DNA from: JAKAIY01 sp963809385
GTDB taxonomy: Bacteria > Chloroflexota > Ktedonobacteria > Ktedonobacterales > JADMIN01
Direction of reading: 5' to 3'
DNA: 64,000 bases
NCBI GenBank assembly: GCA_963809385.1
Contig: CAWEJL010000006.1
Span: 186,001 to 250,000 of the forward strand
Part shown: positions 1-8,096 of the stretch, one piece after another
Layout: every line of letters starts with the position of its first letter
Numbering within the stretch: the first letter of the stretch is position 1
The notes under the pieces: model-generated
Databases searched by the model: none
The model's input: only the letters and a program-made list of their open reading frames with translations
What the model was told of the DNA's origin: nothing
Program-made: the position numbers and the translations under genes

Positions 1-995
1 CGCGGCGCGCGCGGCGGCGGACGCGCCCGCGCTGTTCGACCGGCTGGCGTTGGTCGGGCCAGACCTGGAGGCGGGTGAGCGGCTGGATCCGACGGCGGGG
101 CAGGTGGTGGCGCGGCTGTTCCAGCGGGTGTCGCTCGGGCTGACGCCGTATGCGGTGTTGAGCCTGCGCCCGGCGCTGCGGCTGGCTGAAGGGCTGCGCA
201 GCGCGGTGGGGCCGTCTCAAGTGGATGACGAAACGCTGGATCATCTCTACGCCAGCGCGCACCAGTTTGGCGGGCAGCATGGGACACTGGCGCTGCTGAC
301 GGGCGAGCTCGATCTGCCCATCCAGCAGGTGTTTCCGACGCTCGAGCCACCGGCGCTGGTGGTGATTGGGGAGCGCGACCGGAAGATGCCCGCGTCGCGA
401 CTCGAGCGGCTGGTGGGGCTGAATCCGCACGCGGATCTGGAGGTGATTCTCTCAGCGGGCGCGGCGGTGTATCAAGACCAGCCGAAGCTCTTCACGGGCG
501 CGCTGCATCGCTGGCTGGGGCGGCGGATCGCGCGGCAGACGGCGCATGTGGAGGCGCGGACGGTGGCTGAAAGGGCGGTAGCGGAGCCTGCGCCAGTGGC
601 CGCGCTAGCGCATACGCCACCCACCGGCGTCCGTGGAGACCGCGCCCCGGTCCGCGCTGGCGTCGCTGGCGGAGCCCGAGCTGGCGGTGGTCGAGGATGT
701 GGCTCCAGAGTCCAAGCCCGAGCTGGCGGTGGTCGAAGATGTGAGGCCAGCGCCGCTGGAGGCGGTAGTGACGCCGCCGCCGGTGAAGATTGTGCCAGTG
801 CTGGACGCGACGCGCGCGCAGGCGGGCGAGCCGCGGATGCAGACGCGATCGGCGCCGCCACGGGAGCGAACGCCGACGCCGCATATAGCGCCCAAGGCTG
901 AGGGCCGATCCTCCGCTCCGGCCTCCCGGACGCATGGGAATGCGAAGAGCGCGCCATCGAAGAAGGCTTCTTCCCACAAGCGGAAGCGGTCCTAA
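1..995 (+). CDS. alpha/beta-hydrolase-like protein, C-terminal part, frameshifted
   Basis: The reading frame is already open at base 2, so the gene starts outside the window. Residues up to about base 540 look like the cap and last strands of an alpha/beta hydrolase: a strand ending in ALVVIGERDRKMP (the usual acidic residue region) followed by a helix and the sequence LFTGALHRWL. The frame then continues as arginine-rich nonsense, while another frame from about base 630 gives an acidic, Pro/Ala-rich tail with two copies of ELAVVEDV and a lysine-rich end, stop at 993-995. I infer one frameshift near 600-630 joining hydrolase and disordered tail. The substrate cannot be told from this fragment. 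Confidence 0.55.
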
Positions 996-1051
996 CGGAC
1001 GTAGGGGCTGGACGTGTTACCGGGGCGAGGAGCGAGGCGTCGCCAGGAGTA

Positions 1052-1153
1052 ATGGCAGCGGACCATACCGGCCGCCACCGCGCCTTCATGGAGTGGTGGC
1101 GGCCGCAATATACAGGCGCGGCGGAGATTGCCGCGCGCTGGAAGGGCGAATAG
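1052..1153 (+). CDS. small 33-residue protein
   Basis: ATG at 1052 follows an AGGAG ribosome site at 1045-1049. The product is short, with a WW pair and a hydrophilic end (ARWKGE). No family is recognised. It ends seven bases before the next small frame, so the two could be co-translated. The good ribosome site is the main evidence; a 33-codon frame in GC-rich DNA can arise by chance. Confidence 0.35.
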   Translation: MAADHTGRHRAFMEWWRPQYTGAAEIAARWKGE

Positions 1154-1159
1154 CATACG

Positions 1160-1252
1160 ATGGCAGCAGGTGGCATTGTTCTGGGAATCCTGGTTGGATG
1201 GTTTTTTGTGGTGGGAGCGTTGATGGTGTTGTCTGGTCGCGGGGAGCCGTGA
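1160..1252 (+). CDS. small single-span membrane protein, 30 residues
   Basis: ATG at 1160. Residues 4-24 form one continuous hydrophobic helix (IVLGILVGWFFVVGALMVL), then a short polar tail SGRGEP and TGA at 1250-1252. The composition is that of a one-span membrane microprotein and differs from the Arg/Pro-rich products of random frames in this DNA. The ribosome site is weak, so translation may be coupled to the frame just upstream. It sits 40 bases before the amidase gene. No known family. Confidence 0.4.
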   Translation: MAAGGIVLGILVGWFFVVGALMVLSGRGEP

Positions 1253-1291
1253 CGCTGGCGCTGGTATACGGGAAACGATAGGAGGCGCGCG

Positions 1292-2025
1292 ATGGGCGCT
1301 GACGAAACGCCGGTGGTGGGGATTCCATGCTATAGCGGCGAGCGCGCGGGGTCTGGGCGACCGTTCTATGGAAATAATCAGGCGTATGCGCGGGCGCTGA
1401 TCGAGGCGGGACTGGCGCCGTTGTTGATCCCTCCGATGGATGAGGCGGCGCTGGAGGCGGTGTGCGGGCGGCTGGACGGTCTGCTGCTCTCCGGCGGAGA
1501 GGACGTGGATCCGGCGCGGTATGGCGAGGAGCGGCTGGCGGCGTGCGGGCCGGCGGAGCCGGAGCGCGATAGGATGGAGCTGGCGCTGACGCGGATGGCG
1601 CTGGAGCGCGACTTGCCAACGCTGGGCATTTGCCGGGGGATGCAGGTGTTGAATGTGGCGCGCGGGGGAACGCTGTACCAGGACCTGGGGACGCAGCGAC
1701 CGGAGGCGCGTGCCGCACGCGATGGCGACATTTGCCGCGATCGAGCCGGACGCATGAGGTGACGGTGGAGCGCGGCTCACGGCTCGGGGAGATTCTGGGC
1801 GTGGAGCGGCTGGCGGTGAACAGTCTGCACCATCAGGCGGCGCGCGAGCCTGGGACTGGCGTGCGCGTGGTGGCGCGGGCGGATGATGGCGTGGCGGAGG
1901 GCATGGAGCTGCCTGAGTACCGCTTCGTCCTGGCGGTGCAGTACCACCCTGAGGAGCTGTTCGAGACCGACGAGCTGAGCCGCAAGCTGTTCGCGGCCTT
2001 CGCCCGCGTCTGCCAGGAGGGGTGA
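1292..2025 (+). pseudogene. gamma-glutamyl-gamma-aminobutyrate hydrolase family (PuuD-like), frame-disrupted
   Basis: Class I glutamine-amidotransferase-like hydrolase; family members cleave gamma-glutamyl-GABA in putrescine breakdown. Start ATG 1292 has a strong AGGAGG at 1280-1285. The first part carries the oxyanion region LLSGGEDVDPARYGE and the nucleophile elbow GICRGMQVLNV. The last part carries the catalytic-His motif QYHPEE. Three frames are needed: the first runs to about 1710, a second reads HAMATFAAIEPDA to about 1752, a third runs to the TGA at 2023-2025. Two small indels therefore break the gene, either true decay or sequence errors. Catalytic Cys, His and Glu are all still encoded. 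Nothing in the window belongs to a putrescine pathway. Confidence 0.8.
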
Positions 2026-2060
2026 GCGGGGGCGCGGCCATCACTGGCCGGCGCGCGGCG

Positions 2061-2100
2061 CTCCCCCTCTCCTTGTGGGAGAGGGGCTGGGGGTGAGGTC
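2061..2100. repeat. GC-rich interspersed palindrome (family A half-element)
   Basis: CTCCCCCTCTCC then four bases then GGGAGAGGGG, followed by CTGGGGGTGAGGTC. The same unit recurs at 37855, 42376, 43168, 45365, 51588, 52214, 55049, 55370 and 58164. Confidence 0.85.
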
Positions 2101-2116
2101 GCGCGGCTGTAAGGAA

Positions 2117-2132
2117 TGTTTCACGTGAAACG
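2117..2132. promoter_or_regulatory. parS-like ParB-binding site
   Basis: TGTTTCACGTGAAACG matches the near-universal bacterial parS palindrome TGTTNCACGTGNAACA at 15 of 16 positions. A second copy lies at 4425-4440. It also creates a spurious MFHVK start that should not be read as a gene. The rest of 2026-2395 holds a family A repeat and no gene I can support. Confidence 0.8.
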
Positions 2133-2395
2133 GATTCCTTACGCCGCGCTTGTGCAATGCGCACATGAGCAGACACGTACAGCTCCCATCGCACCTGAGT
2201 GTCGAGTTGTGGGCGACCGAAACGCATTCGCTCCGCAACACCGTTCCCTTGGTGGCCGCGGCGCATCAAGAAACGACAAAGGCCGAGACGGAACTAGTAG
2301 GATGCATGAGCGGCGCTCATGCGCGATGGGACGCGTCTCGCTCACGGCGTCCGCTCGATGCGCTTGTTGGGCAGTGCTGGCGCCCCGACGCGCTC

Positions 2396-2935
2396 TCAGC
2401 AGTCGAACACCGACCAGCAGATGTCGTTCCGCAACCGCTGGTCGTCGAGTACGAGCTCGCGAATCGCCTCCGGGAGCTGGTCGCGCTGCCACCGGCACTC
2501 GAGTCGCCCTGCGCTCTCGCCCTCTCCTTCCGGCGCGGCAGCACGTGCGGCCTTGATCGCATAGGCGGCCGCACCGAGCTCGTGCGCGGCGACGTGTGCG
2601 ACGGCCGCGGCCTGGCCGGCAGCGTACGCGGCATGCCGCGCTGCCCCACTCAGGTCTCTGGCCGCGGCCATTGCATGGCCGCCCGCCGTGCGAGCCTGGG
2701 ACATCGTGATCTCGCCACGCACCCAGGCGCGGGCCTGCTCGATCGCCTGACGCGGTCGCGGGTCCTCAGGCTGAGCCGACTCGAAGAGGTCAAGGACGTG
2801 CTCCGCGCACGATGCCGCCCACAGGGCGAGGAGCTGGTGATCCGAATCGGTGAGGGTCCCACCGCGGCGGATCGTCACGAAACGAGGGTCGCGGTCTTTC
2901 GGGAGGATCACACCCAGCACCCCTTCTGCTCGCAT
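2396..2935 (-). CDS. putative immunity protein (Imm5-like family)
   Basis: 179 residues. The N-terminal pattern DPRFVTIRRGGTLTD, followed by HQLLALWAASCAEHVL and then Ala-rich helices (AAYAAGQAAAVAHVAAHELG), is that of proteins annotated as putative immunity protein in actinobacterial and chloroflexal genomes; some occur in polymorphic-toxin loci. It is all helical with no signal peptide. Start ATG 2935 is chosen from the family N-terminus, because the ribosome site is poor. No toxin gene lies beside it: one flank is a repeat and a parS site, the other a transposase remnant, so it may have come in by transfer and be orphaned. The function is inferred from resemblance only. Confidence 0.65.
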   Translation of the reverse strand: MRAEGVLGVILPKDRDPRFVTIRRGGTLTDSDHQLLALWAASCAEHVLDLFESAQPEDPRPRQAIEQARAWVRGEITMSQARTAGGHAMAAARDLSGAARHAAYAAGQAAAVAHVAAHELGAAAYAIKAARAAAPEGEGESAGRLECRWQRDQLPEAIRELVLDDQRLRNDICWSVFDC

Positions 2936-3035
2936 CTGCCCAACAGCCAGCGCTCAGCGGTAAGCGGCCTACTGAAATATACCCTACAGACCGTCATGGC
3001 TGGCCGCACAAAAGTCACCGACAAAATCGCCCGCT

Positions 3036-3312
3036 GTACAGCCGGCCAGCTGGAGCGCGGTAGAAGGTGCGTTGGCTATGCCTGACGGAGAACTATGTCC
3101 TGCCCTATTCCCCAGAATTGCAGCCGGATGAGCGCCTCCTGGGCTCTGCGGTCGCTCACCAATGCGCCGCTGATCAACCGTCATTTCGCCTCGATCGAGG
3201 ACGTGGAGGAGACGCAAGCGCAGCGCTGTGTCGCGCTCCAGGCGCAGCCAGACCTCATCCGCTCTACGACGCTTTCCATTGGCGACCACAGCGTCTCCAC
3301 AAACGACATGCG
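3036..3312 (+). pseudogene. IS630-family transposase C-terminal remnant
   Basis: Fragments in successive frames align with the end of IS630 transposases: an LAMP(D/E) stretch, then LPYSPELQPDERLL (the conserved PPYSPxLNPxExxW region), then LINRHFASIEDVEETQAQRCVAL and FHWRP. At least three frame changes are needed and the N-terminal half with the first catalytic Asp is absent, so it cannot be active. No clear terminal inverted repeats are visible. It shows past insertion beside the immunity-like gene. Confidence 0.75.
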
Positions 3313-3364
3313 CCCAAGCGGTAGGGGTATGAAACATCGGGCGCGCGAGCGATAGCAGTGGCGC

Positions 3365-4441
3365 TCAGGGGCGAGGGATGTGGAGGGTGGCGCTGAGGGC
3401 TGGGCCGTAGAGCGCGGCGGCGATGATCAGCAGGCAGACGAGGACGGCGCCGAGGATCTGCGGGTCGGTGAAGAGCAGGCGGTCGGGCGCCTCGCCCTGG
3501 GCGCGGACGTAGACCAGGTAGAGGTAGCGGAAGACGCCGAAGATCACGCAGGGGACGGTGAGCATCAGGAGCGAGCCACCGGCCACGTCGGCCTGGAAGG
3601 TGTAGAGGCTGTAGGTGATGAGGGCGCTGGTGACGACGATGCCCATGAGCTGGTCGAGGAGCGGCATGGTATAGTCGCGCAGCGCGTGGCGTATGCCGGA
3701 CTGGTCGGGCTGGAAGTCCGTGGCGCTGGCGGCGGCGGTCGCGCGGACGAGCTCGGCGCGGCGCTTGCCAATCGCGAGGACCAGCGAGAGGAAGATGGCG
3801 GTCAGGTAGAACCAGGGAGAGATGTAGACTCCAGCGGCGAAGGCGCCAGCGAGCGCGCGCAAGGCGAAGCCGAAGGCGATCGAGAAGATATCCCAGAGGA
3901 CGAGCCGTTTGAGGCGCAGGGTGTAGGCCACATTGAGCGCGAGGTAGGCGGCGATCGAGGCGGCGAAGAGCAACGGCGCGCCGCCATAGGCCGCGAAAGG
4001 GTCGCGCCGTAGATCGGCGGCGGGATAGAGCGCGCCAGAGGCGAGCAGGCCGGTGAGCGCAAGGCTGATGGCGAGGCTGGCGGCGCCGAGCATGGCGGCG
4101 GCGCGGGCGCTGAGGAGTCCGGCGGCGATGGGGCGGTGGCGCTTGGTGGGATGGAGGCGGTCGCTCTCGCGGTCGCGCAGGTCATTGAAGATGTAGATGG
4201 CGCTGGCGGCGAAGCTGAAGGCGAAGAAGGCGACGGTGACACGCAGCAGCGCCGCCGGGTGGGTGAGCTGGCGCGAGAAGAGCGCGGCGAGGACGACGAG
4301 CGCGTTCTTGGTCCACTGCGAGACACGGAGCGCGCGCGGGATGATCAGCGCGCGGGTGAGCGCGCCCCGAACCCCGCTCTTTAGTGGGGCGGGTGGCGCG
4401 CTGGTCGAGTCGCTGGTGTGAGGTGGTTTCACGTGAAACAT
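3365..4441 (-). CDS. UbiA-family prenyltransferase, decaprenyl-phosphate phosphoribosyltransferase type
   Basis: Integral membrane UbiA-superfamily enzyme, 358 residues from ATG 4441. The first aspartate motif NDLRDRESDRLHPTKR is at residues 86-101 and is followed by RPIAAG, the pattern of 5-phosphoribosyl-1-pyrophosphate:decaprenyl-phosphate transferases, which make the arabinose donor precursor in actinobacteria. About eight hydrophobic segments follow. The start overlaps a parS-like site, so residues MFHVK may come from that site; translation may really begin downstream, since SGVRGALTRALIIPRALRVSQWTKN is where similarity starts. No arabinan genes are nearby, so the product could be another prenyl-linked sugar. 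Confidence 0.8.
   Translation of the reverse strand: MFHVKPPHTSDSTSAPPAPLKSGVRGALTRALIIPRALRVSQWTKNALVVLAALFSRQLTHPAALLRVTVAFFAFSFAASAIYIFNDLRDRESDRLHPTKRHRPIAAGLLSARAAAMLGAASLAISLALTGLLASGALYPAADLRRDPFAAYGGAPLLFAASIAAYLALNVAYTLRLKRLVLWDIFSIAFGFALRALAGAFAAGVYISPWFYLTAIFLSLVLAIGKRRAELVRATAAASATDFQPDQSGIRHALRDYTMPLLDQLMGIVVTSALITYSLYTFQADVAGGSLLMLTVPCVIFGVFRYLYLVYVRAQGEAPDRLLFTDPQILGAVLVCLLIIAAALYGPALSATLHIPRP
4425..4440. promoter_or_regulatory. parS-like ParB-binding site
   Basis: GGTTTCACGTGAAACA, 15 of 16 matches to the parS consensus, 2.3 kb from the first copy. It overlaps the start codon of the UbiA-family gene. Confidence 0.8.
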
Positions 4442-4460
4442 GCTCGCATCTGTCCAGGCG

Positions 4461-5093
4461 CTACAAGCCGAGCTTGCCGAAGGCGATGGCGACAAGGACG
4501 GCGACAGAGAGGGCGACGACGGTGATCGTCTCCCAGATTGTACCGGTGCGGAAGCGAAGATGGCGGCTGGGCGGGAAGCCCAAATAGACCTTGTACGGCC
4601 AGAGCCAGGGAACGCCTTCCAAGGTGAGGCTATCGGCGACGAGGTGCAGGAAATAGCCAATCATCAGGCCGGCGAAGGCGATGCCCATGCCGGGGGCGAT
4701 GAAGCCGCCGCTGGGGTTGAGGCCAGCGGTCAGGGCCTCGCCGGTGAGCTGGAGTCCGATATTGTAGAGGGCAAGGCCGAGCGCGTACTGGGCGGCCCAG
4801 ACGATGGCGCCGACAACCGCGAGGCCGAGCAGGCTGTGGAAGAAGGTGCGGTGCCCGGTGAGATGCTGGAGCCCCTTGCTGATAGGGCCAAGGCGCTGGC
4901 CAAGCGCGCTGCGGGCGTTGTCTATGTCCGGCGTGAGCGCGCCGAGCGCGGCGAAGCCGTAGAAGACCACCTTCTCAGCGGCGAGATCTATCGTGGCGGG
5001 CGCCGCGAGGATCGAGGGCCCCGCGACATGGGTGGCGTTAGCGATGATGACCGCTCCGGCGAGTCCGAAGACGACGTGGGATGTTCCGCGCAT
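4461..5093 (-). CDS. YdjM/DUF457-like membrane-bound metal-dependent hydrolase
   Basis: 210 residues. Start ATG 5093 is fixed by AGGAGG ten bases upstream and by the typical N-terminus MRGTSHVVFGLAGA. Conserved TPDIDN (54-59) and HRTFFHS (81-87), plus a late YFLHLVADSLT, make up the Asp/His set of the LexA-binding inner-membrane YdjM/DUF457 family. Four or five membrane helices. Members are assumed to be metal-dependent phospholipase-like hydrolases, but the reaction is unproven. It lies between UbiA and the Rieske gene on the same strand with short gaps, so they may form one transcript. Confidence 0.8.
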   Translation of the reverse strand: MRGTSHVVFGLAGAVIIANATHVAGPSILAAPATIDLAAEKVVFYGFAALGALTPDIDNARSALGQRLGPISKGLQHLTGHRTFFHSLLGLAVVGAIVWAAQYALGLALYNIGLQLTGEALTAGLNPSGGFIAPGMGIAFAGLMIGYFLHLVADSLTLEGVPWLWPYKVYLGFPPSRHLRFRTGTIWETITVVALSVAVLVAIAFGKLGL

Positions 5094-5136
5094 GGGCGGA
5101 CGCCTCCTTGTTCTAACGTTATGCAAGAGTGCGGGT

Positions 5137-5493
5137 TTACTGGGTTGTGTCATCACCGGGCAGCGCGACGAGCACCTGATCGCCCTCGACGCGCACGGGA
5201 TAGGTGGGCAGCGGGTCGCGGGCGGGGCCACGCAGGACGCCACCATTGCGGACATCGAAGCGGGCGAGATGGATAGGGCAGGTCAAGACGTGGCCCTCCA
5301 GCTCGCCGCGATCGAGCGGGCCGCTGATGTGGGTGCAGTCGTCATCCACGGCGTAAATGTCGCCCGCGACGCTGGCGAGCAGGATCAGCCGCCCCGCGAT
5401 CTCGACGCGCCACAGCCCGCCCGGCGGGATGTCGCTCAGGCGCGCGGCGGGGATGAAGCGCTGGCCGTCTGGTAGGTCGTCGCTATGGGACAT
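5137..5493 (-). CDS. Rieske [2Fe-2S] ferredoxin-type protein
   Basis: 118 residues, soluble, a single Rieske domain. Cluster ligands are C53 and H55 (CTHISG) and C72 and H75 (CPIHLARFD), spaced as in Rieske ferredoxins of dioxygenase or assimilatory nitrite reductase systems. A strong GAGGAGGAG lies upstream of the ATG. It probably carries electrons to an oxygenase or reductase not encoded nearby. No TAT signal or membrane anchor, so it is not a bc1-type subunit. The 234 bases between it and the TPR gene hold no supported feature. Confidence 0.9.
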   Translation of the reverse strand: MSHSDDLPDGQRFIPAARLSDIPPGGLWRVEIAGRLILLASVAGDIYAVDDDCTHISGPLDRGELEGHVLTCPIHLARFDVRNGGVLRGPARDPLPTYPVRVEGDQVLVALPGDDTTQ

Positions 5494-5727
5494 ACAGGCG
5501 GGACTCCTCCTCGGCGGGCGGGCGCCGCCGTGTCTACGGGCCGGTGGCTATGCAACCCGCCCGCGCGCAACCGGGGCGTCCGGCGCAGGTATTGTATGCC
5601 AGCGGCAGGGAGTGGCGCTAATTGGGGGGAACGCTGACGCGCGGGCGCATCTGCGCGAGGCTACCGCATGAATGGACGGCGCGCCGCAGTGAAGCAGGAA
5701 TCCCCCGGCTGTAGTCGTGGGGAGTTG

Positions 5728-6621
5728 TCAAGAATCCTCCGCAGCCGCAGTGTCCGCGCCAAGCTGGCGGATCCGCGCTAATCGCTCCGGCTCCCGCTCC
5801 GCCAGCCATGCGTCGCGTGAGAGCAGGCCAGCGGCGCGGCGGAAGTGTGGGCGCGCCTCGTCCGCGTGACCCAGCGCGAGCAGGAGTTCGCCCACTTCTT
5901 CGGAGACATAGCCATCCTCAGAAATGGACGCCAGCAGCGATTGTTGCAGGGTCAGCGCCTCATTAAGGCGTCCCAGCGCGCGCAGTGTCCGGCCGATGCG
6001 CCATTGCGCGACGCCGATTTCCTTCTCGGCGCCATCCATGCGCCGCCGCTCCAGCGCCCGCTCGAACATCGCCAGCGCGTCCGGATAGCGGCCCGCATCG
6101 AAGTAACTCCAGCCAATGTTGTTATAGAGCGACGCCTGCCAGCGCTGCGCGCGTGGCTCAGTTGAGAATTGCGCCAGGTCGAGCGCGCAGAGGTTCCACA
6201 CCATCGCGTCTTCGCCCGTGGCGACGATAGCCAGCATGTGGGCCGCATCTACCGCCAGCGCGTCTTCGCCAGTGGCCCGCGCCTGCTCCCATGCGGTGAG
6301 AAAAAGCGGCTGCGCCTGTTGAGGCGCGCCAGCGGAGTTGAAAACGCGCCCACGCTCCATGTGATAGCGGACCTGGACACGCTCGCTGAGTTGAGCTAAC
6401 CGCGACTCCAGCGAGTCGAGGGTCGCATGCGCATTCGCGAAGCGGCGCTGCAAACCCTGGGCGCGCGCAAGCTGTGTCTGCGCCTCGGCGCGCTCAGAAT
6501 CGCTCGCGGAAAGTGGAAGATGAGCGATCCACTCACGGAAACGCGCCTCAGACCCGGCTGGATCGTTGAAATCCCACAGATCATCAAGCTCGCCTATTGA
6601 GTCCATCGCGTGGTCGTTCAT
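5728..6621 (-). CDS. tetratricopeptide-repeat protein
   Basis: 297 residues from ATG 6621; an ATG six bases earlier lies too close to the AAAGGA ribosome site. Paired helices typical of TPRs are visible, most clearly ASLYNNIGWSYFDAGRYPDALAMFERAL and AQWRIGRTLRALGRLNEALTLQQ. There is no signal peptide, helix-turn-helix or enzymatic domain, so it is probably a cytosolic scaffold. TPR-only proteins of this sort often accompany regulators in Chloroflexota, but neither neighbour gives a partner. Confidence 0.8.
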   Translation of the reverse strand: MNDHAMDSIGELDDLWDFNDPAGSEARFREWIAHLPLSASDSERAEAQTQLARAQGLQRRFANAHATLDSLESRLAQLSERVQVRYHMERGRVFNSAGAPQQAQPLFLTAWEQARATGEDALAVDAAHMLAIVATGEDAMVWNLCALDLAQFSTEPRAQRWQASLYNNIGWSYFDAGRYPDALAMFERALERRRMDGAEKEIGVAQWRIGRTLRALGRLNEALTLQQSLLASISEDGYVSEEVGELLLALGHADEARPHFRRAAGLLSRDAWLAEREPERLARIRQLGADTAAAEDS

Positions 6622-6808
6622 GTTCATGTCCTTTTCTTGGGCGCCTGGCCAATCAATGGCTCCAGCGCCGCTCATCGCTCAGTTGTTAACTCCATCGCCG
6701 AGCTCTCTCATTGGAAGCGGCCTGCCATCATATCTACGAGAGCGGTTGTTACGAGGGAAAGACGCGAATCCATAAGCCAGCCAAGCCGTTCTTAATGAGA
6801 GGACACGT

Positions 6809-7606
6809 ATGCTGGCGACGATGATGGGCGGTCGAGTGAAATGGAGATCGATGGTGGCGTCATCTCAAGGTGGAGTATGCGTTGGTCGCGTCAAGGCGAT
6901 CTATCGCTATCCAGTCAAGTCCATGGGCGGCGAGTCGCTGGATGAAGGCGTGCTCAGCTGGCGTGGGTTCATGGGCGACCGGCGCTTCGCATTCATCCAG
7001 ACGGAGGACACGTCGGGTTTTCCCTGGCTGACGGGCCGTGAGTATCCGGCGATGGTCCGCTATATGCCGTCCTTCGTGAAGCCGGATGAGCCGCGGAAAT
7101 CGCCTGTGCGCGTGCGGACGCCGGACGGGCTGGACCTGCCGCTCGGCAGCCCTGATCTGCTGGCGCATATTGCGCGCGTGTTCCCGCATCCCATCCATCT
7201 GCTACAGCTTGCCATCAACCGCACGTACGATATCGCCGAGATTTCGCTGATGACGACGGGAACGCTGGCGAGCCTGAGTGGGCTGGTAGGGCGACCGCTG
7301 GACGCCCTGCGCTTTCGTCCCAATATCGTTGTGGAGACACCGGATGGCGGCGAGGCGTCCCCGGAAAGCGCGTGGGAAGGTGGAAGCCTGGTGTTTGGGG
7401 AGGGGGTGGACGCGCCAAGAATACGGGTGATCCTCAAAGACGCGCGCTGCAAGATGGTGGATATTGATCCTGAGACAGGCGTCTCCCAGCCGGGCGTCCT
7501 CGCCGCCATCGTCCGGTCGCGCAACGGGGAAGCGGGAGTCTATGGCGGGGTCGAGCGGCCCGGCTTGATCGCGGTAGGGACTCCCGTCTCGCTCATCAGG
7601 CGGTGA
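6809..7606 (+). CDS. MOSC-domain sulfur-carrier protein
   Basis: 265 residues. An N-terminal MOSC_N-type barrel (VKAIYRYPVKSMGGESLDE) is followed by a MOSC domain whose conserved cysteine lies in DARCKMVDIDPETG near residue 213, the residue that carries sulfur in molybdenum-cofactor sulfurases and mARC-type proteins. AGAGGA sits seven bases before the ATG. No molybdenum-enzyme genes lie alongside, so the acceptor is unknown. A family-length single-gene unit. Confidence 0.85.
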   Translation: MLATMMGGRVKWRSMVASSQGGVCVGRVKAIYRYPVKSMGGESLDEGVLSWRGFMGDRRFAFIQTEDTSGFPWLTGREYPAMVRYMPSFVKPDEPRKSPVRVRTPDGLDLPLGSPDLLAHIARVFPHPIHLLQLAINRTYDIAEISLMTTGTLASLSGLVGRPLDALRFRPNIVVETPDGGEASPESAWEGGSLVFGEGVDAPRIRVILKDARCKMVDIDPETGVSQPGVLAAIVRSRNGEAGVYGGVERPGLIAVGTPVSLIRR

Positions 7607-7690
7607 GGACATCCGCGCGGGCCGCCGCGTAGCGGATGAAGCGCAGCGTCTCTGGCGGCGCCAGGCTCGCCCAACGTGTGCGTTCGCGTG

Positions 7691-8032
7691 TCACTCGCCC
7701 AGCATACGCACGAGCGCGAGGTTCACCGCGACAGCCACGCCGAATACCCACGCCCAGGTGGGTTGGCCCGCGAGGGCAAGGCTCGCCACCGCGAGGCTGA
7801 AGACCAGGATGCGCAGGACCTGGTTGATCGCGTACGGAACCGTCACAACCGCCCGGGGAGCGATGAATAGCCCCCACACTACAGCGGTCAGCAGCGGGGC
7901 TCCGACGCCGAGCGCGACCTTCGCGAGCGCCCCGTCGCCCACCTGAAAGCCCCAGTAGCCCAGCGCGACGAGGGCGCAGAGCTCGAGGAGGAACGCGGCG
8001 GCCAGATTGCCCATTTTGATTGCTGCCAACAT
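7691..8032 (-). CDS. YrdB-family (DUF2568) membrane protein
   Basis: 113 residues, four predicted membrane helices. The start MLAAIKMGNLAAAFLLELCALVALGYWG and the later SVVWG/FIAPRA-like region (VWGLFIAPRAVVTVPYAI) match the YrdB family, whose function is unknown. ATG 8032 has GAGAGGA upstream. The leader at 8056-8096 is AT-rich and contains TATATAACTAATTGCATTA with repeated CTAATT and TAATTRCA blocks, a likely promoter/operator. The 84 bases after the stop carry no supported gene. Confidence 0.8.
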   Translation of the reverse strand: MLAAIKMGNLAAAFLLELCALVALGYWGFQVGDGALAKVALGVGAPLLTAVVWGLFIAPRAVVTVPYAINQVLRILVFSLAVASLALAGQPTWAWVFGVAVAVNLALVRMLGE

Positions 8033-8057
8033 GGGGATTGATCCTCTCTGTCGCATG

Positions 8058-8096
8058 GAGACTAATGCAATTAGTTATATACTACTGTAATTAGCG
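8058..8096 (-). promoter_or_regulatory. candidate promoter/operator of the YrdB gene
   Basis: An AT-rich island in otherwise GC-rich DNA. On the minus strand TAATTACAGTA and TAATTGCATTA flank GTATATAAC, suggesting a repressor site over a -10 element. No -35 box was identified. Confidence 0.35.

Noticed and set aside
992..2269. 425-codon open frame on the minus strand over the amidase
   Set aside because: Product is Arg/Pro/Ala-rich without any fold pattern and covers an amidase with clear catalytic motifs.
2340..2385. GTTGGGC next to the immunity-like gene, resembling an integron attC core
   Set aside because: No matching RYYYAAC partner or folded attC arms were found within 100 bases.
2116..2556. 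Open frame beginning MFHVKR
   Set aside because: The start is created by the parS-like palindrome, and the product overlaps the immunity-like gene antisense with Arg/Ser-rich, random composition.
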